Assembly: GCA_015060445.1 (NCBI GenBank) | Contig: SUYL01000018.1 | Location: 1-57,540, forward strand | DNA length: 57,540 nucleotides | DNA from: Bacteroidales bacterium | GTDB lineage: Bacteria; Bacteroidota; Bacteroidia; Bacteroidales; UBA932 | Reading direction: 5' to 3' | Shown here: in pieces, positions 1 through 7,684 of the stretch | Layout: each line of letters begins with the position of its first letter | Position numbering within the stretch: position 1 is the stretch's first letter | Translations under genes and position numbers: made by a program | The notes under the pieces: model-generated | The model's input: the letters and a program-made list of their open reading frames with translations, nothing else | What the model was told of the DNA's origin: nothing | The model's database searches: none

Positions 1-62
1 AACCATAGAAAAGAAAAGTTGATGAAATAAAAGAAAACTTTACCTTTGCAGAACACTGTAAC

Positions 63-166
63 CTTGATGCAGAAATCACTGCACTGCTGATGCCAAAAGC
101 ACTGTAGTCTTGATGCCAAAAATACTGCACTCGCTGTTACCGAAATCACTGCACTTCTGGTTACCG
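63..166. repeat. Degenerate 23-24-nt tandem repeats
   Basis: About four and a half imperfect copies of a 23-24-nt unit run from about 64 to 166. Each has a CTTGATGC or CTGTTACC-type start and a core close to AAATCACTGCACT. They lie directly beyond the truncated 3' end of the ATPase fragment at 168-587. The copies abut with no unique spacers, so this is a short tandem repeat and not a CRISPR array. Confidence 0.7.
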
Positions 167-167
167 T

Positions 168-587
168 TTACAACTGGTCTCCGGCATTTATTGCACTTAT
201 GATGCGGCTCCCTTCCGGAAGGAGTTTTCCTGCCAGTTTGCGGTTAAGGGCAAGGTCCATAATGGTCTGCAGAATTTCCGGACGGGCCCTGTTGAGTTCA
301 TCCAGAAAAAGTACAATGGGTTTGCCGTCAACCGGGAACCAGTATGGAGGCATAAAATTTGTCCTGCCAGTCTTCTCATCTTTGGTAGGAAGGCCAATAA
401 TGTCTCCAGGATCTGCCATCTGTCCCAGAAAAAGTGCTATTACAGGCATCCCTTTCCCTTTGAAATATTCTGTAAGTATTTCAGATTTTCCTATGCCATG
501 GTTGCCAACCAGCATAATGTTGTGGGATGCCGGTGTGGCATCGAGCAGTTGTTTAAGTTCCGTTATGTTTACTGTTATGTTTCCCAT
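168..587 (-). pseudogene. Truncated MoxR-type AAA+ ATPase
   Basis: The 139-residue product carries the N-terminal half of a MoxR-like AAA+ ATPase. The Walker A motif GNHGIGKS is near residues 28-35 and the Walker B motif PIVLFLDELNRA near 90-101. The frame ends just after SAINAGDQ, where intact relatives normally continue through sensor 1, the arginine finger and the lid domain for roughly 150-200 more residues. A TAA stop follows at once and then the tandem repeats. MoxR proteins usually act with a VWA-domain partner as chaperone-like remodelling ATPases, and no partner is visible here. I read it as a 3'-truncated, probably non-functional gene. A short natural variant is less likely because the sensor and arginine-finger part of the ATPase site is absent. 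Confidence 0.75.
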
Positions 588-681
588 ATTGCCGTTTTCC
601 CATATTTGCCTTTAAAATTACTAAAAAGATGGCAAAAATTTATATTTTTGTTATGGTATATTTACGCAAACATAATTGGAT

Positions 682-1020
682 ATGGAATACGAAAGAATTT
701 TAATTGAGACCGACTGCGATATGGAGATTGCTGCCGTAGTATGGGCTGGTATAAATGAGAGAGGGGAACTTGTTGTGGAGCATGAGTTTGAGGATTATGA
801 GGATGAGGGTAACAACTTCAGGCGTACAGCATTGCTGGACAAGGAGGAGACAGCCAAAATGGCGGAATGCCTTGCAGTGGAAGTGAATGACCTTCCGGAG
901 GAGTTATATGACGAGTTTGGGGAATTGTCGGGAGTAGGTGTCCCTTCTGACGCAGAGTGCATTTTTGCGGATGTACTTGATTTCATCCTCGACTGCGGGG
1001 CAAAATACAGTTTGAAATAA
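682..1020 (+). CDS. Acidic hypothetical protein, 112 aa
   Basis: I do not recognise this family. The product is strongly acidic, with Asp/Glu runs around residues 33-42 (HEFEDYEDEG) and 70-80 (LPEELYDEFG). It has no signal peptide and no membrane segment, so it is probably cytosolic. The ATG at 682 is preferred over the in-frame TTG six bases upstream. It lies alone between the truncated ATPase (divergent) and the ORF6N gene (convergent). The periodic mix of hydrophobic and charged residues suggests a folded protein, not a chance frame. Function unknown. Confidence 0.6.
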   Translation: MEYERILIETDCDMEIAAVVWAGINERGELVVEHEFEDYEDEGNNFRRTALLDKEETAKMAECLAVEVNDLPEELYDEFGELSGVGVPSDAECIFADVLDFILDCGAKYSLK

Positions 1021-1035
1021 ATATTCTATCTGTTT

Positions 1036-1551
1036 TTAATTGTTGATTCTGTCCAGAATTTCGTTTATTATATTGTCTGTTTTTTCCTGATGTGCCTCCA
1101 GACAATATTGTCGTTTTTCCAAAGAGTATATACTATGGAATATTTGAGAGTTTGATGCGGCTAGATTTCTAAGAGCCACAAATGTTCTCATAATACGTAT
1201 GTTTACTTCTATGGCGGTTCTTGAATGAAGGACGCTGCTCAGCATTGCAATTCCGCATTCAGTGAACGCATATGGCCGTTTCCTTAGGGACATTCTTGTA
1301 GAATTGGAAGTCGCAATTTGCGACTTCCAATTGTTGAACTCATCTGTAGTCAATTGAAACATGAAATCGTCAGGGAACCGCTCAGAATTTCGCTTTACTT
1401 GTTCATTCAGACGTTTTGTGTCAACTTGGTATAATGCGGCCAGATCCCTGTCAATGATAACATGTTTCTCCCTTATGATATGTATCAGATTTTTTATTTG
1501 AAGGTCGTTTTCTATTCTTTCCAAATTTTTGTCAGTAGGTTCCATTATCAT
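1036..1551 (-). CDS. ORF6N-domain DNA-binding protein
   Basis: The 171-residue product has an ORF6N domain at about residues 18-105: a segment of the type IREKHVIIDRDLAALYQV, then RFPDDFMFQLT, SQIATSN and RPYAFTECGIAMLSSVL. This is the usual order in ORF6N proteins of phages and mobile elements, which are thought to bind DNA. The last 60 residues are helical, coiled-coil-like and Gln/Glu-rich. Translation may start at the ATG at 1551 or the one at 1545. The codons for NNWKSQIATSN form a 31-nt perfect palindrome (1302-1332), and a 12-bp palindrome lies just upstream of the gene (1571-1582). The location beside an ATPase remnant fits accessory DNA. The target is unknown. Confidence 0.85.
   Translation of the reverse strand: MIMEPTDKNLERIENDLQIKNLIHIIREKHVIIDRDLAALYQVDTKRLNEQVKRNSERFPDDFMFQLTTDEFNNWKSQIATSNSTRMSLRKRPYAFTECGIAMLSSVLHSRTAIEVNIRIMRTFVALRNLAASNSQIFHSIYSLEKRQYCLEAHQEKTDNIINEILDRINN
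1302..1332. repeat. 31-nt perfect palindrome inside the ORF6N gene
   Basis: Two 15-nt arms (AATTGGAAGTCGCAA and its exact reverse complement) flank a single central T. The palindrome is wholly coding and spells NWKSQIATSN on the minus strand. Confidence 0.95.
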
Positions 1552-1570
1552 AGTACGTGTATAATAAAAT

Positions 1571-1582
1571 TATTGCGCAATA
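1571..1582. promoter_or_regulatory. 12-bp palindrome upstream of the ORF6N gene
   Basis: TATTGCGCAATA is a perfect palindrome about 20 bp before the ORF6N start codon. It shares TTGCG half-sites with the palindrome inside the gene. It could be an autoregulatory operator; that is inference. Confidence 0.35.
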
Positions 1583-1697
1583 TGAGAAAATTATTTCTGG
1601 ATGTGTTTCTAAAAAAGAAAAACTGATGTCTGAAGCTCAAATTTTTTCTTTTTTTAGTATTTCAGTCAAATAAGAGATTAAAATTTATTCATTTTTT

Positions 1698-1705
1698 TAC
1701 CTTTG
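1698..1705 (+). promoter_or_regulatory. -7 promoter element of the phosphatase gene
   Basis: TACCTTTG matches the Bacteroidetes -7 consensus TAnnTTTG and lies 29 nt before the ATG at 1735. No clear -33 TTTG is seen. Confidence 0.55.
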
Positions 1706-1734
1706 TACAATAAGAAATTTATGGATATCAGTAT

Positions 1735-2919
1735 ATGAGAGCAGTTAGAATTCTACTTTCGTCGGTTTTGGTTTTATTTGTTTTACAATGTTGTATAACA
1801 AAATCTGGAGAAAATTTGAAACCTCACAACGTAATCTACCTCATTGGTGACGGAATGGGGTTTGGTGCGGTTTCTTCGCTGCTCCTTTCGGAGGAGGGGG
1901 AGACAGGGTTTGAGATGGCGCCTGTAATAGGGCTGAGTGAGACCCAGTCTGCAAACAATTTTGTTACCGATTCCCCTGCAGGGGGTACTGCATTGGCAAC
2001 AGGTACCCGTACCTGCAACGGTTTTCTTGGTGTGGGTCCCGACAGTGTCCAACTGGTGAGTATCCTCAAGAAGGCGCAGCAGATGGGAAAAAAGACCGGC
2101 ATTGTGGTAAATACTACCCTTACAGAGGCTACTCCAGGGGCATTTTATGCAGGGGTGACATCCCGTTCAATGAGTTACAGGATTGCAGAGCAGTTTACCC
2201 AAAGCGGTGTGGATGTGGCGGTAGGAGCAGGACTGTCTGCATTCATAAACCGTCCGGATTCGGTTGACCTTACAGCGGTTCTTATAGATAAGGGATATGA
2301 TGTGTATCTGGATTGGAAGTCTGTTCTCAATACACACTCTGAGAAGTTTGTGGGGATACTGGAGATGGGTGATGTTCACAGGCGCAACAAATCTTCAAAC
2401 AAGACAGCAGGAGCTGCAGACGGGGCGGAGGTGTGTCTTGCTGCCAAACTTGCAGCAGAGGCTTCAGATGGGGATACAACCCGTTTTTCACAGCCTACAG
2501 AGTATCTTGAGAAAGCCTCAATAAAGGCTATAGAGCAACTATCAAAGAATGCTCCCAATGGTTTCTTCCTTATGATTGAGAGTGCAATTATAGACGGGTA
2601 CGGCCACAACAACGATTCTGAGGGGATGATTGAGGAGATGCAGGAGTTCAACCGCACTCTCAAGGCCCTTGTTGAATATGTAAATGAGCATCCGAATACC
2701 CTCCTGGTGGTTACGGCAGACCATGAGACCGGTGGAACAGGGGTGGGGTATAAAAGCCATCCTGTAAATGAGCCTCAGGGATTGAAACTCAATTTCAGCA
2801 CTAAGGGGCATACCGGCACAGTAGTTCCAATCTTTGCATACGGAGCGGGTGCCCAGGAATTTGCAGGCATTTTCCAGAACAGGGAACTTCCGGGGATTAT
2901 TGAGGGCCTGATGAAGTAG
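1735..2919 (+). CDS. Alkaline phosphatase, exported lipoprotein
   Basis: This 394-residue protein is an alkaline phosphatase of the PhoA superfamily and would hydrolyse phosphomonoesters outside the inner membrane. The metal-binding IGDGMG (Asp39) and the nucleophile motif TDSPAGGTALATG (Ser80) are present. The late metal ligands appear as VTADHETGG and GHTG near the C-terminus. Residues 1-20 form a hydrophobic signal ending in LQCC, which suggests a lipoprotein although the lipobox is not ideal. The ATG at 1735 follows the -7 element; an earlier ATG at 1721 opens only a five-codon frame. The 3' end overlaps the convergent DoxX-like gene by 23 bp. The length is usual for the family. Confidence 0.92.
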   Translation: MRAVRILLSSVLVLFVLQCCITKSGENLKPHNVIYLIGDGMGFGAVSSLLLSEEGETGFEMAPVIGLSETQSANNFVTDSPAGGTALATGTRTCNGFLGVGPDSVQLVSILKKAQQMGKKTGIVVNTTLTEATPGAFYAGVTSRSMSYRIAEQFTQSGVDVAVGAGLSAFINRPDSVDLTAVLIDKGYDVYLDWKSVLNTHSEKFVGILEMGDVHRRNKSSNKTAGAADGAEVCLAAKLAAEASDGDTTRFSQPTEYLEKASIKAIEQLSKNAPNGFFLMIESAIIDGYGHNNDSEGMIEEMQEFNRTLKALVEYVNEHPNTLLVVTADHETGGTGVGYKSHPVNEPQGLKLNFSTKGHTGTVVPIFAYGAGAQEFAGIFQNRELPGIIEGLMK

Positions 2920-4195
2920 GCTGCTCGTCCTCTTTCTGTGGGCTCTCCAGGTGGATGTGTGTAATCTGGGCAAAGTGCCTGTTGTAGATTATCTTTGAGA
3001 AGAACCTTATCATTACAATAAGGAAGAGGATTATGAACAACGATATCTCGGCGAACAGGTGTTCGTTGATTTGGGCTGTTGCGGTTATTATTTCCGGGTC
3101 CTGGGAAAGGATTTCTCCCAGTTGGGCAGTAGGGTAGTTCCCTCTGGCCCATTTTTCCACAATTATTCCGTTGTTGATGTATGTAAGGCCTCCGCTGGAG
3201 CGGTTGAATGATATTACCGCCTTGTAGTCTGAGTAGAGGATCTCATAGTTGCCGCTTTCATTAAACAGGGCCTCTGTCTCCTCTACCGGATTGGCGCTTA
3301 TTATGTACAGTTTGAGGTTGTGGGCCTGCAGGGTATCTGCAAGGGCCAGTATCTTTTCAACGGATTTCTCCCCAAGGGCTCGGGAGTTGTATATTGAGAT
3401 GAAGAATACCGGGCCGTCGTGCATGAGAATTTCATTGCCTACAGGGTTGCCGTGGGCGTCAATGAAAGAGAACTCCACACTGGCATCCTCCGCTGCCTCT
3501 GATACAAGTTCAGTCCTGGAATCAACAAAAGTCCAGGTGCTGTCGGGAATATTGTTGAGGGTAAAGGTCTCCTCTTTGCCGTCCTTTGAGTATATGAGGG
3601 TAGTCTCATACTCCCTCTCCTGAAGTTCCTGCTGGGTGGCTATGAGGTCTGTTCCCGGTTTGTATATTCCAAAATCTATCTGGGGTATATTGCGGAGCGA
3701 GTACCCTTGGAGTACAAGGATGAGTGCCGCATATATTGCAAGGTAGCCCCATTCAACTTTTGGGGTGGCAATTGGCTTGAACCTTTTCCTCTGGAAAAAT
3801 ACCAGCAGTGCTGCTGCAAAAAGGGCAACATTCTTAAGGAAAGTTCCTCTGTTGCTCAGGTGCATGGCCTCTCCAAAACATCCGCAGTCGCTTATGGGGT
3901 TTGCAACCGCTATCCATAGGGTGAGCAGGGTGAAGAATGAGATGAACCCCAATGCAATCTTTGAGAACAACTGTATCCTCAACCCTTTGAGAACTGCAAC
4001 ACCAACCAGAAATTCTGAAGCGGCAAGGAGTATGGCTGCAGGAATGGAGACAAAATCCAGGGAATCCAACCCCATTGCCCCCAGATATTCCTTCACCTTA
4101 AGGGCGGTGCCAATAGGGTCAATGGATTTGAGGAATCCCGACAAAACAAACAGGATTCCAAATGCAAATCTGCACAATGCCCTCAGAAGTTTCAT
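2897..4195 (-). CDS. DoxX/MauE-like membrane protein with thioredoxin-like domain (BT_3928-type)
   Basis: The 432-residue protein starts with a DoxX/MauE-like bundle of about four membrane helices (residues 5-135) containing SDCGCFG, a Cys pair typical of redox-linked members of this group. One more helix follows near 150-168. Residues 190-375 are probably periplasmic and resemble a thioredoxin-like fold (DGPVFFISIYN onward). A last membrane helix lies near 380-405. The architecture matches a family called BT_3928-like in Bacteroidetes, whose role is not established. A thiol-redox or electron-transfer function is inferred from the MauE similarity. The gene is 12 nt downstream of tmk, in an apparent two-gene operon. 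Confidence 0.75.
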   Translation of the reverse strand: MKLLRALCRFAFGILFVLSGFLKSIDPIGTALKVKEYLGAMGLDSLDFVSIPAAILLAASEFLVGVAVLKGLRIQLFSKIALGFISFFTLLTLWIAVANPISDCGCFGEAMHLSNRGTFLKNVALFAAALLVFFQRKRFKPIATPKVEWGYLAIYAALILVLQGYSLRNIPQIDFGIYKPGTDLIATQQELQEREYETTLIYSKDGKEETFTLNNIPDSTWTFVDSRTELVSEAAEDASVEFSFIDAHGNPVGNEILMHDGPVFFISIYNSRALGEKSVEKILALADTLQAHNLKLYIISANPVEETEALFNESGNYEILYSDYKAVISFNRSSGGLTYINNGIIVEKWARGNYPTAQLGEILSQDPEIITATAQINEHLFAEISLFIILFLIVMIRFFSKIIYNRHFAQITHIHLESPQKEDEQPTSSGPQ

Positions 4196-4207
4196 CCTAC
4201 AAATAAT

Positions 4208-4912
4208 TTAAAACAGTTTGTCCACTTGCTCCTTTATATTCCCAAAAATCTTGTCGGGAGGAAGCATCTTCCCTTGTGCATCCTCGCAGCATACCTTTAC
4301 AAAATCCGGGTCAGATTCTGTCTGCTGCAGGTATATCTCCCTCACCGATATCTGGAACCTTATGTCTGCCTCATGAATGTCTGCCTTTCCGTTAAGATAA
4401 TCCCTGTCATCATCACCGTTGCGGCTCTCCTTGAGTTTTGAATCCACAAACTCTATAGGTACGTTCAGGAAGAGGTTAAGGTCCGGCTTTGGAATGCCGT
4501 ACCTGTTGTACTCTGTGTCAAAAATCCAGTTGCGCAACTCCTGTGCCAGTGCGGTGCGGTTCTCCTCAAACTGCGGCTGCATCATGATTTTTGAGCACTG
4601 GTATGCAATATTGGAATATACATAGCGGTCCAGCAGCACACAGTCACCTGCCTCCAGCCACTCCTTTATTGTGGAGGCGGCATCCATCCTGTCCAATGCA
4701 AACAGCAGTGCCACTATTTGCGGGTGCACCTGGTCTATGCTGCCAAAATCCCCCCTGAGATATTTTCCTATCAGTTCCCCGTAAGGCTGGGAGCCGTAAC
4801 GTGGAAAATGGAGATACCTAAGATTAACCCCTTTGGAGATAAGGTATTCCTTGAGCAGTTTCACCTGGGTGCTTTTACCTGCACCATCCAATCCTTCCAG
4901 AACAATTAACAT
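4208..4912 (-). CDS. tmk: Thymidylate kinase
   Basis: The enzyme phosphorylates dTMP to dTDP with ATP in dTTP synthesis. The 234-residue product starts MLIVLEGLDGAGKST, with the P-loop at residues 7-15. It also has the DRY/F-type motif LLDRYVYSN and the expected LRGDFG segment. I chose the ATG at 4912 because the product then begins at the conserved first strand, and a perfect -7 element (4937-4944) lies just upstream. A TTG at 4939 would start inside that promoter. At 234 aa it is a little longer than typical bacterial enzymes of about 210 aa. It is divergent from folP and heads a pair with the DoxX-like gene. Confidence 0.93.
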   Translation of the reverse strand: MLIVLEGLDGAGKSTQVKLLKEYLISKGVNLRYLHFPRYGSQPYGELIGKYLRGDFGSIDQVHPQIVALLFALDRMDAASTIKEWLEAGDCVLLDRYVYSNIAYQCSKIMMQPQFEENRTALAQELRNWIFDTEYNRYGIPKPDLNLFLNVPIEFVDSKLKESRNGDDDRDYLNGKADIHEADIRFQISVREIYLQQTESDPDFVKVCCEDAQGKMLPPDKIFGNIKEQVDKLF

Positions 4913-4936
4913 GGCAATTCTATTTAGTACAATAAA

Positions 4937-4944
4937 CAAAGATA
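4937..4944 (-). promoter_or_regulatory. -7 promoter element of tmk
   Basis: On the minus strand this reads TATCTTTG, a full match to TAnnTTTG, 24 nt before the tmk ATG. It is back to back with the folP element. Confidence 0.6.
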
Positions 4945-4970
4945 TAATAATAAAATGAGAAAAATACTTT

Positions 4971-4978
4971 TAATTTTG
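4971..4978 (+). promoter_or_regulatory. -7 promoter element of folP
   Basis: TAATTTTG matches TAnnTTTG. If used, transcription would start near 4985, which favours the folP ATG at 5012 over the one at 4955. Confidence 0.5.
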
Positions 4979-5011
4979 CCAACAATTGAGTATCCCGACA
5001 ATTTTAAAAGT

Positions 5012-5863
5012 ATGACTGTACAGCAAACCCCACAGGTGATGGGGATAATAAATGCAAACAACGAGTCCTTTTTTTCTTCCAGCAGATTTACGGCAGCGGA
5101 AGAGATTGGGCGTGAGATTTCAAATATGATCTCATTTGGAGCATCAATTATAGATATAGGGGCATGTTCAACCCGCCCGGGAAGCACTCCTGTAACGCAG
5201 GAGCAGGAGTGGGACTACCTGCGTGTGGCTCTGGATGTTGTGGAGAAGAGATTTATGGGAGCCGTTTCACCTTGCGGGGAGCCGGTAAAGTTCTCAATTG
5301 ACACTTTCCGCAGTGAGATAGTGCGCCGTTCATATGACATAATAGGGAAGTTTATAGTAAATGACATTTCCGCGGGGGAAGATGACCCCCGTATGCTCCC
5401 TACCGTGGGGGAGTTGGATCTCCCTTACATAGCAATGCACAAAAGGGGGACACCTGCAACAATGCAGCAGATGTGCGACTATCCCAATGGGGTAGTGGAG
5501 GAGGTTATAAGGTATTTCAAGGAGTTTGAGCAGAGGGCTTCCCAATATGGGATAACCGAGTACATTATGGATCCGGGATTCGGGTTTGCAAAGAATCTGG
5601 CGCAGAATTATACCCTCTTCAGGGGGATGCCGCGTCTGGTGGAGGAGATTATGCACTACAGCGGCAAAAGACGCAAACTTCTGGTTGGAATATCAAGGAA
5701 AGGGATGATATGGCGTCCTCTGGGCATTACACCGGATGAAGCATTATGCGGCACAGTGGCAATGAACCTTCAGGCCCTTATGCTGGGAGCCGACATAATA
5801 AGGGTGCATGATGTAAAGGAGGGGATGCAGTGTGTGAAACTGTGGGAATGCCTTACTTCTTGA
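5012..5863 (+). CDS. folP: Dihydropteroate synthase
   Basis: The enzyme joins p-aminobenzoate to hydroxymethyl-dihydropterin diphosphate in folate synthesis. From the ATG at 5012 the product has 283 residues. Core motifs are in order: IIDIGACSTRPGS, FSIDTF, VNDISAG, MHKRGTPATMQ, DPGFGF, GISRKGM and a final IRVHDV. The pterin-loop motif that is normally NVTPDSF reads NANNESF here (residues 14-20), an unusual change. An in-frame ATG at 4955 would add 19 residues, but the region between holds a good -7 element. The 3' end overlaps the convergent DUF3078 gene by 11 bp. The family call is firm; the start is less so. Confidence 0.9.
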   Translation: MTVQQTPQVMGIINANNESFFSSSRFTAAEEIGREISNMISFGASIIDIGACSTRPGSTPVTQEQEWDYLRVALDVVEKRFMGAVSPCGEPVKFSIDTFRSEIVRRSYDIIGKFIVNDISAGEDDPRMLPTVGELDLPYIAMHKRGTPATMQQMCDYPNGVVEEVIRYFKEFEQRASQYGITEYIMDPGFGFAKNLAQNYTLFRGMPRLVEEIMHYSGKRRKLLVGISRKGMIWRPLGITPDEALCGTVAMNLQALMLGADIIRVHDVKEGMQCVKLWECLTS

Positions 5864-6953
5864 ACATTCCAAACGTGTAGGTGAAGGTTATGCTGAACAC
5901 CTCCTGGAACTGGACCCTTTTTACCATAATGGTTTTTCCTTCTTCATCCAGCCGGTTGCTTGCAATGAGGATATTGTCGTCATAGATAAGGTTTGTCCTT
6001 ATTCCTGTCTGCAGATACTTGTTCAGTTTATAGGTGAGTTGCATGTCCCAGTTCACCTGAATGTTGTCCGGTTTGTTCAGATAGTCGGAGAAGAGGGTAA
6101 GTGTTGAGTTTACCTTCATGTTCTGGAACAGGTTCTTGTTAAGTGTAGCCTTTACCTGGGCACCAAGTTCCCACCTTACCACCTGATGGGCCCCGTTACC
6201 GTATTTCTTCCTTATTAGGGTATCTTTATCGTTAACAATCACTGCATTTCCGGTCAATGGGGCAATATTTACGGAGAGTTCCTTCCCGTTGCCAGGCTTG
6301 TAGTCTATACCAAGACCCAGAGACATATATGCCGGGGCCAGGAATTTTGAAACCTTTTTGGAAATGGTTACAGTCTCTTTCTCCCCTTTGTCGTTGGTAA
6401 CAGATGATTTGCTGTATTCAAAGCCTGGAGAGAACTGCGACCTGAAATTGAAGTTTGCTGAGAAATAGAAGTTCTTTATTGCCTTGTAGCCCCATTTGCT
6501 GTCAATTACAATCTTGTCGTTGCTCTTCCTGTAGCCGTCATCAAAAGACTGTATGAAACCGTACGACAACTGTACCCTGTTGTCCCAGAACATGCTCCCC
6601 TTGGCGTAGTTTGCATGGGCGTTCATGTAACTGTTCAAAGCAAGGGACCCGGAACCTCCGGCTGCCCAGTTTGTGAGGGAGATCTGGGAGAATCCCATCT
6701 CTGTAAGCATGCCGGTAGTCCAGAATTTTGGAGGGGTTACAGGCTCATAGTTTATGGTAGGTACCGCAAACTGCGATCCTATAACCCTGCACAATTCCTG
6801 GGCGGTGTTGAGATTTGAGAGCCTGGCCTGCTCAACCGCCTGCTCATTTACCCCCTTCTTGTTTTTGTCCCCATTGTTCTGGGCACACAAAGGGAGTGCT
6901 GCAAACAGCACTGCAAATGCTAAGCAAAGTATTCTGGCCGGTATGACTCTCAT
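5853..6953 (-). CDS. DUF3078 protein, probable outer-membrane beta-barrel
   Basis: The 366-residue product begins with a signal peptide (MRVIPARILCLAFAVLFAALPLCAQ). The rest matches DUF3078 proteins of Bacteroidetes: a W-x-x-G-G-type segment (LTNWAAGGSGSLALNS) followed by alternating amphipathic strands with aromatic ends, and a C-terminal strand ending FTYTFGMFKK. This suggests an outer-membrane barrel. No ligand is known. The ATG at 6953 is chosen over a TTG at 6959 because it starts directly with the signal peptide. It is the last gene of the proS run and is separated from the gene before it by only 6 nt. Confidence 0.85.
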   Translation of the reverse strand: MRVIPARILCLAFAVLFAALPLCAQNNGDKNKKGVNEQAVEQARLSNLNTAQELCRVIGSQFAVPTINYEPVTPPKFWTTGMLTEMGFSQISLTNWAAGGSGSLALNSYMNAHANYAKGSMFWDNRVQLSYGFIQSFDDGYRKSNDKIVIDSKWGYKAIKNFYFSANFNFRSQFSPGFEYSKSSVTNDKGEKETVTISKKVSKFLAPAYMSLGLGIDYKPGNGKELSVNIAPLTGNAVIVNDKDTLIRKKYGNGAHQVVRWELGAQVKATLNKNLFQNMKVNSTLTLFSDYLNKPDNIQVNWDMQLTYKLNKYLQTGIRTNLIYDDNILIASNRLDEEGKTIMVKRVQFQEVFSITFTYTFGMFKK

Positions 6954-6959
6954 TTTCAA

Positions 6960-7670
6960 CTATTCATTTTCAAGGACATCGTCTGAGTTGTATTTGTAAC
7001 CCATACGTTTGCCTGTCCTCATTTTTGCACTCTCAATTTTTGCATTTATCTGTTCCACGCTGGCAACCTTTACAAGGTCGAACGGCGGAACAAGCAGGTC
7101 AAAAGACAATGAATACATCATTGCAGACTCAACAAAACTTACCAGTTCCTCTTTTGTGAGGTCTATCTTCCCAAAATTTGATATCTTCTGTCTTGCCTGT
7201 CTCTTGCCCTCAATGAAGAACTTCTTGTCCTTGTTTACGAACATTCTGGCAACAAGATATCCCAAATCGTCATTCCTGCTGAATTTCAAGGAATCCGAAA
7301 GGAAGTTATAGACACTTATCACACCGCAGTAGGTGTTGTAGGGAGACTCTTTGGAATAACTGTTCTTCCAAATGGCATGATCCCTGTCAAACTGGAAAAT
7401 GTCTGTATGCATGCTGAATACAAGCACATCGTCCGCAAATTTGAGTTCAGCCTCAAATTTGCCCCTGTCCCTGTACTCCAACCTTATCCTGCGGTTGGTC
7501 TCAGACTCGGAGAGGATGTCGTTGAGGTCGTTGCTTATCTCGCTCAAAACCTCCTTCAACTGGTTGAACACATCCAGAGCCTGGTCATATACACACGATT
7601 TCAAATGGGCTTTAACCTGAAGCCCTTCAAGTATTTTCTGTTGCTGTTTCGGTAACGGGTCCGCTTCCAT
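6960..7670 (-). CDS. Conserved hypothetical cytosolic protein, 236 aa
   Basis: I cannot name this family. The protein has no signal peptide. Residues 25-60 look helical (FNQLKEVLSEISNDLNDIL), and the middle is rich in aromatic and charged residues (FSMHTDIFQFDRDHAIWKNSY). The C-terminal part is basic and ends with a Lys/Arg-rich stretch (AKMRTGKRMGYKYNSDD). It lies 14 nt downstream of proS and 6 nt upstream of the DUF3078 gene, so the three are very likely co-transcribed. The context gives no clear function. Confidence 0.8.
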   Translation of the reverse strand: MEADPLPKQQQKILEGLQVKAHLKSCVYDQALDVFNQLKEVLSEISNDLNDILSESETNRRIRLEYRDRGKFEAELKFADDVLVFSMHTDIFQFDRDHAIWKNSYSKESPYNTYCGVISVYNFLSDSLKFSRNDDLGYLVARMFVNKDKKFFIEGKRQARQKISNFGKIDLTKEELVSFVESAMMYSLSFDLLVPPFDLVKVASVEQINAKIESAKMRTGKRMGYKYNSDDVLENE

Positions 7671-7684
7671 ATATCTCTTCTTTT

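Noticed and set aside
63-166. Possible CRISPR array
   Set aside because: Repeat units abut with no unique spacers and differ from each other; it is a degenerate tandem repeat, and no cas genes are present.
4955-5011. Longer folP start at 4955
   Set aside because: A full -7 element (4971-4978) lies inside this stretch and the added residues do not match DHPS; not fully excluded.
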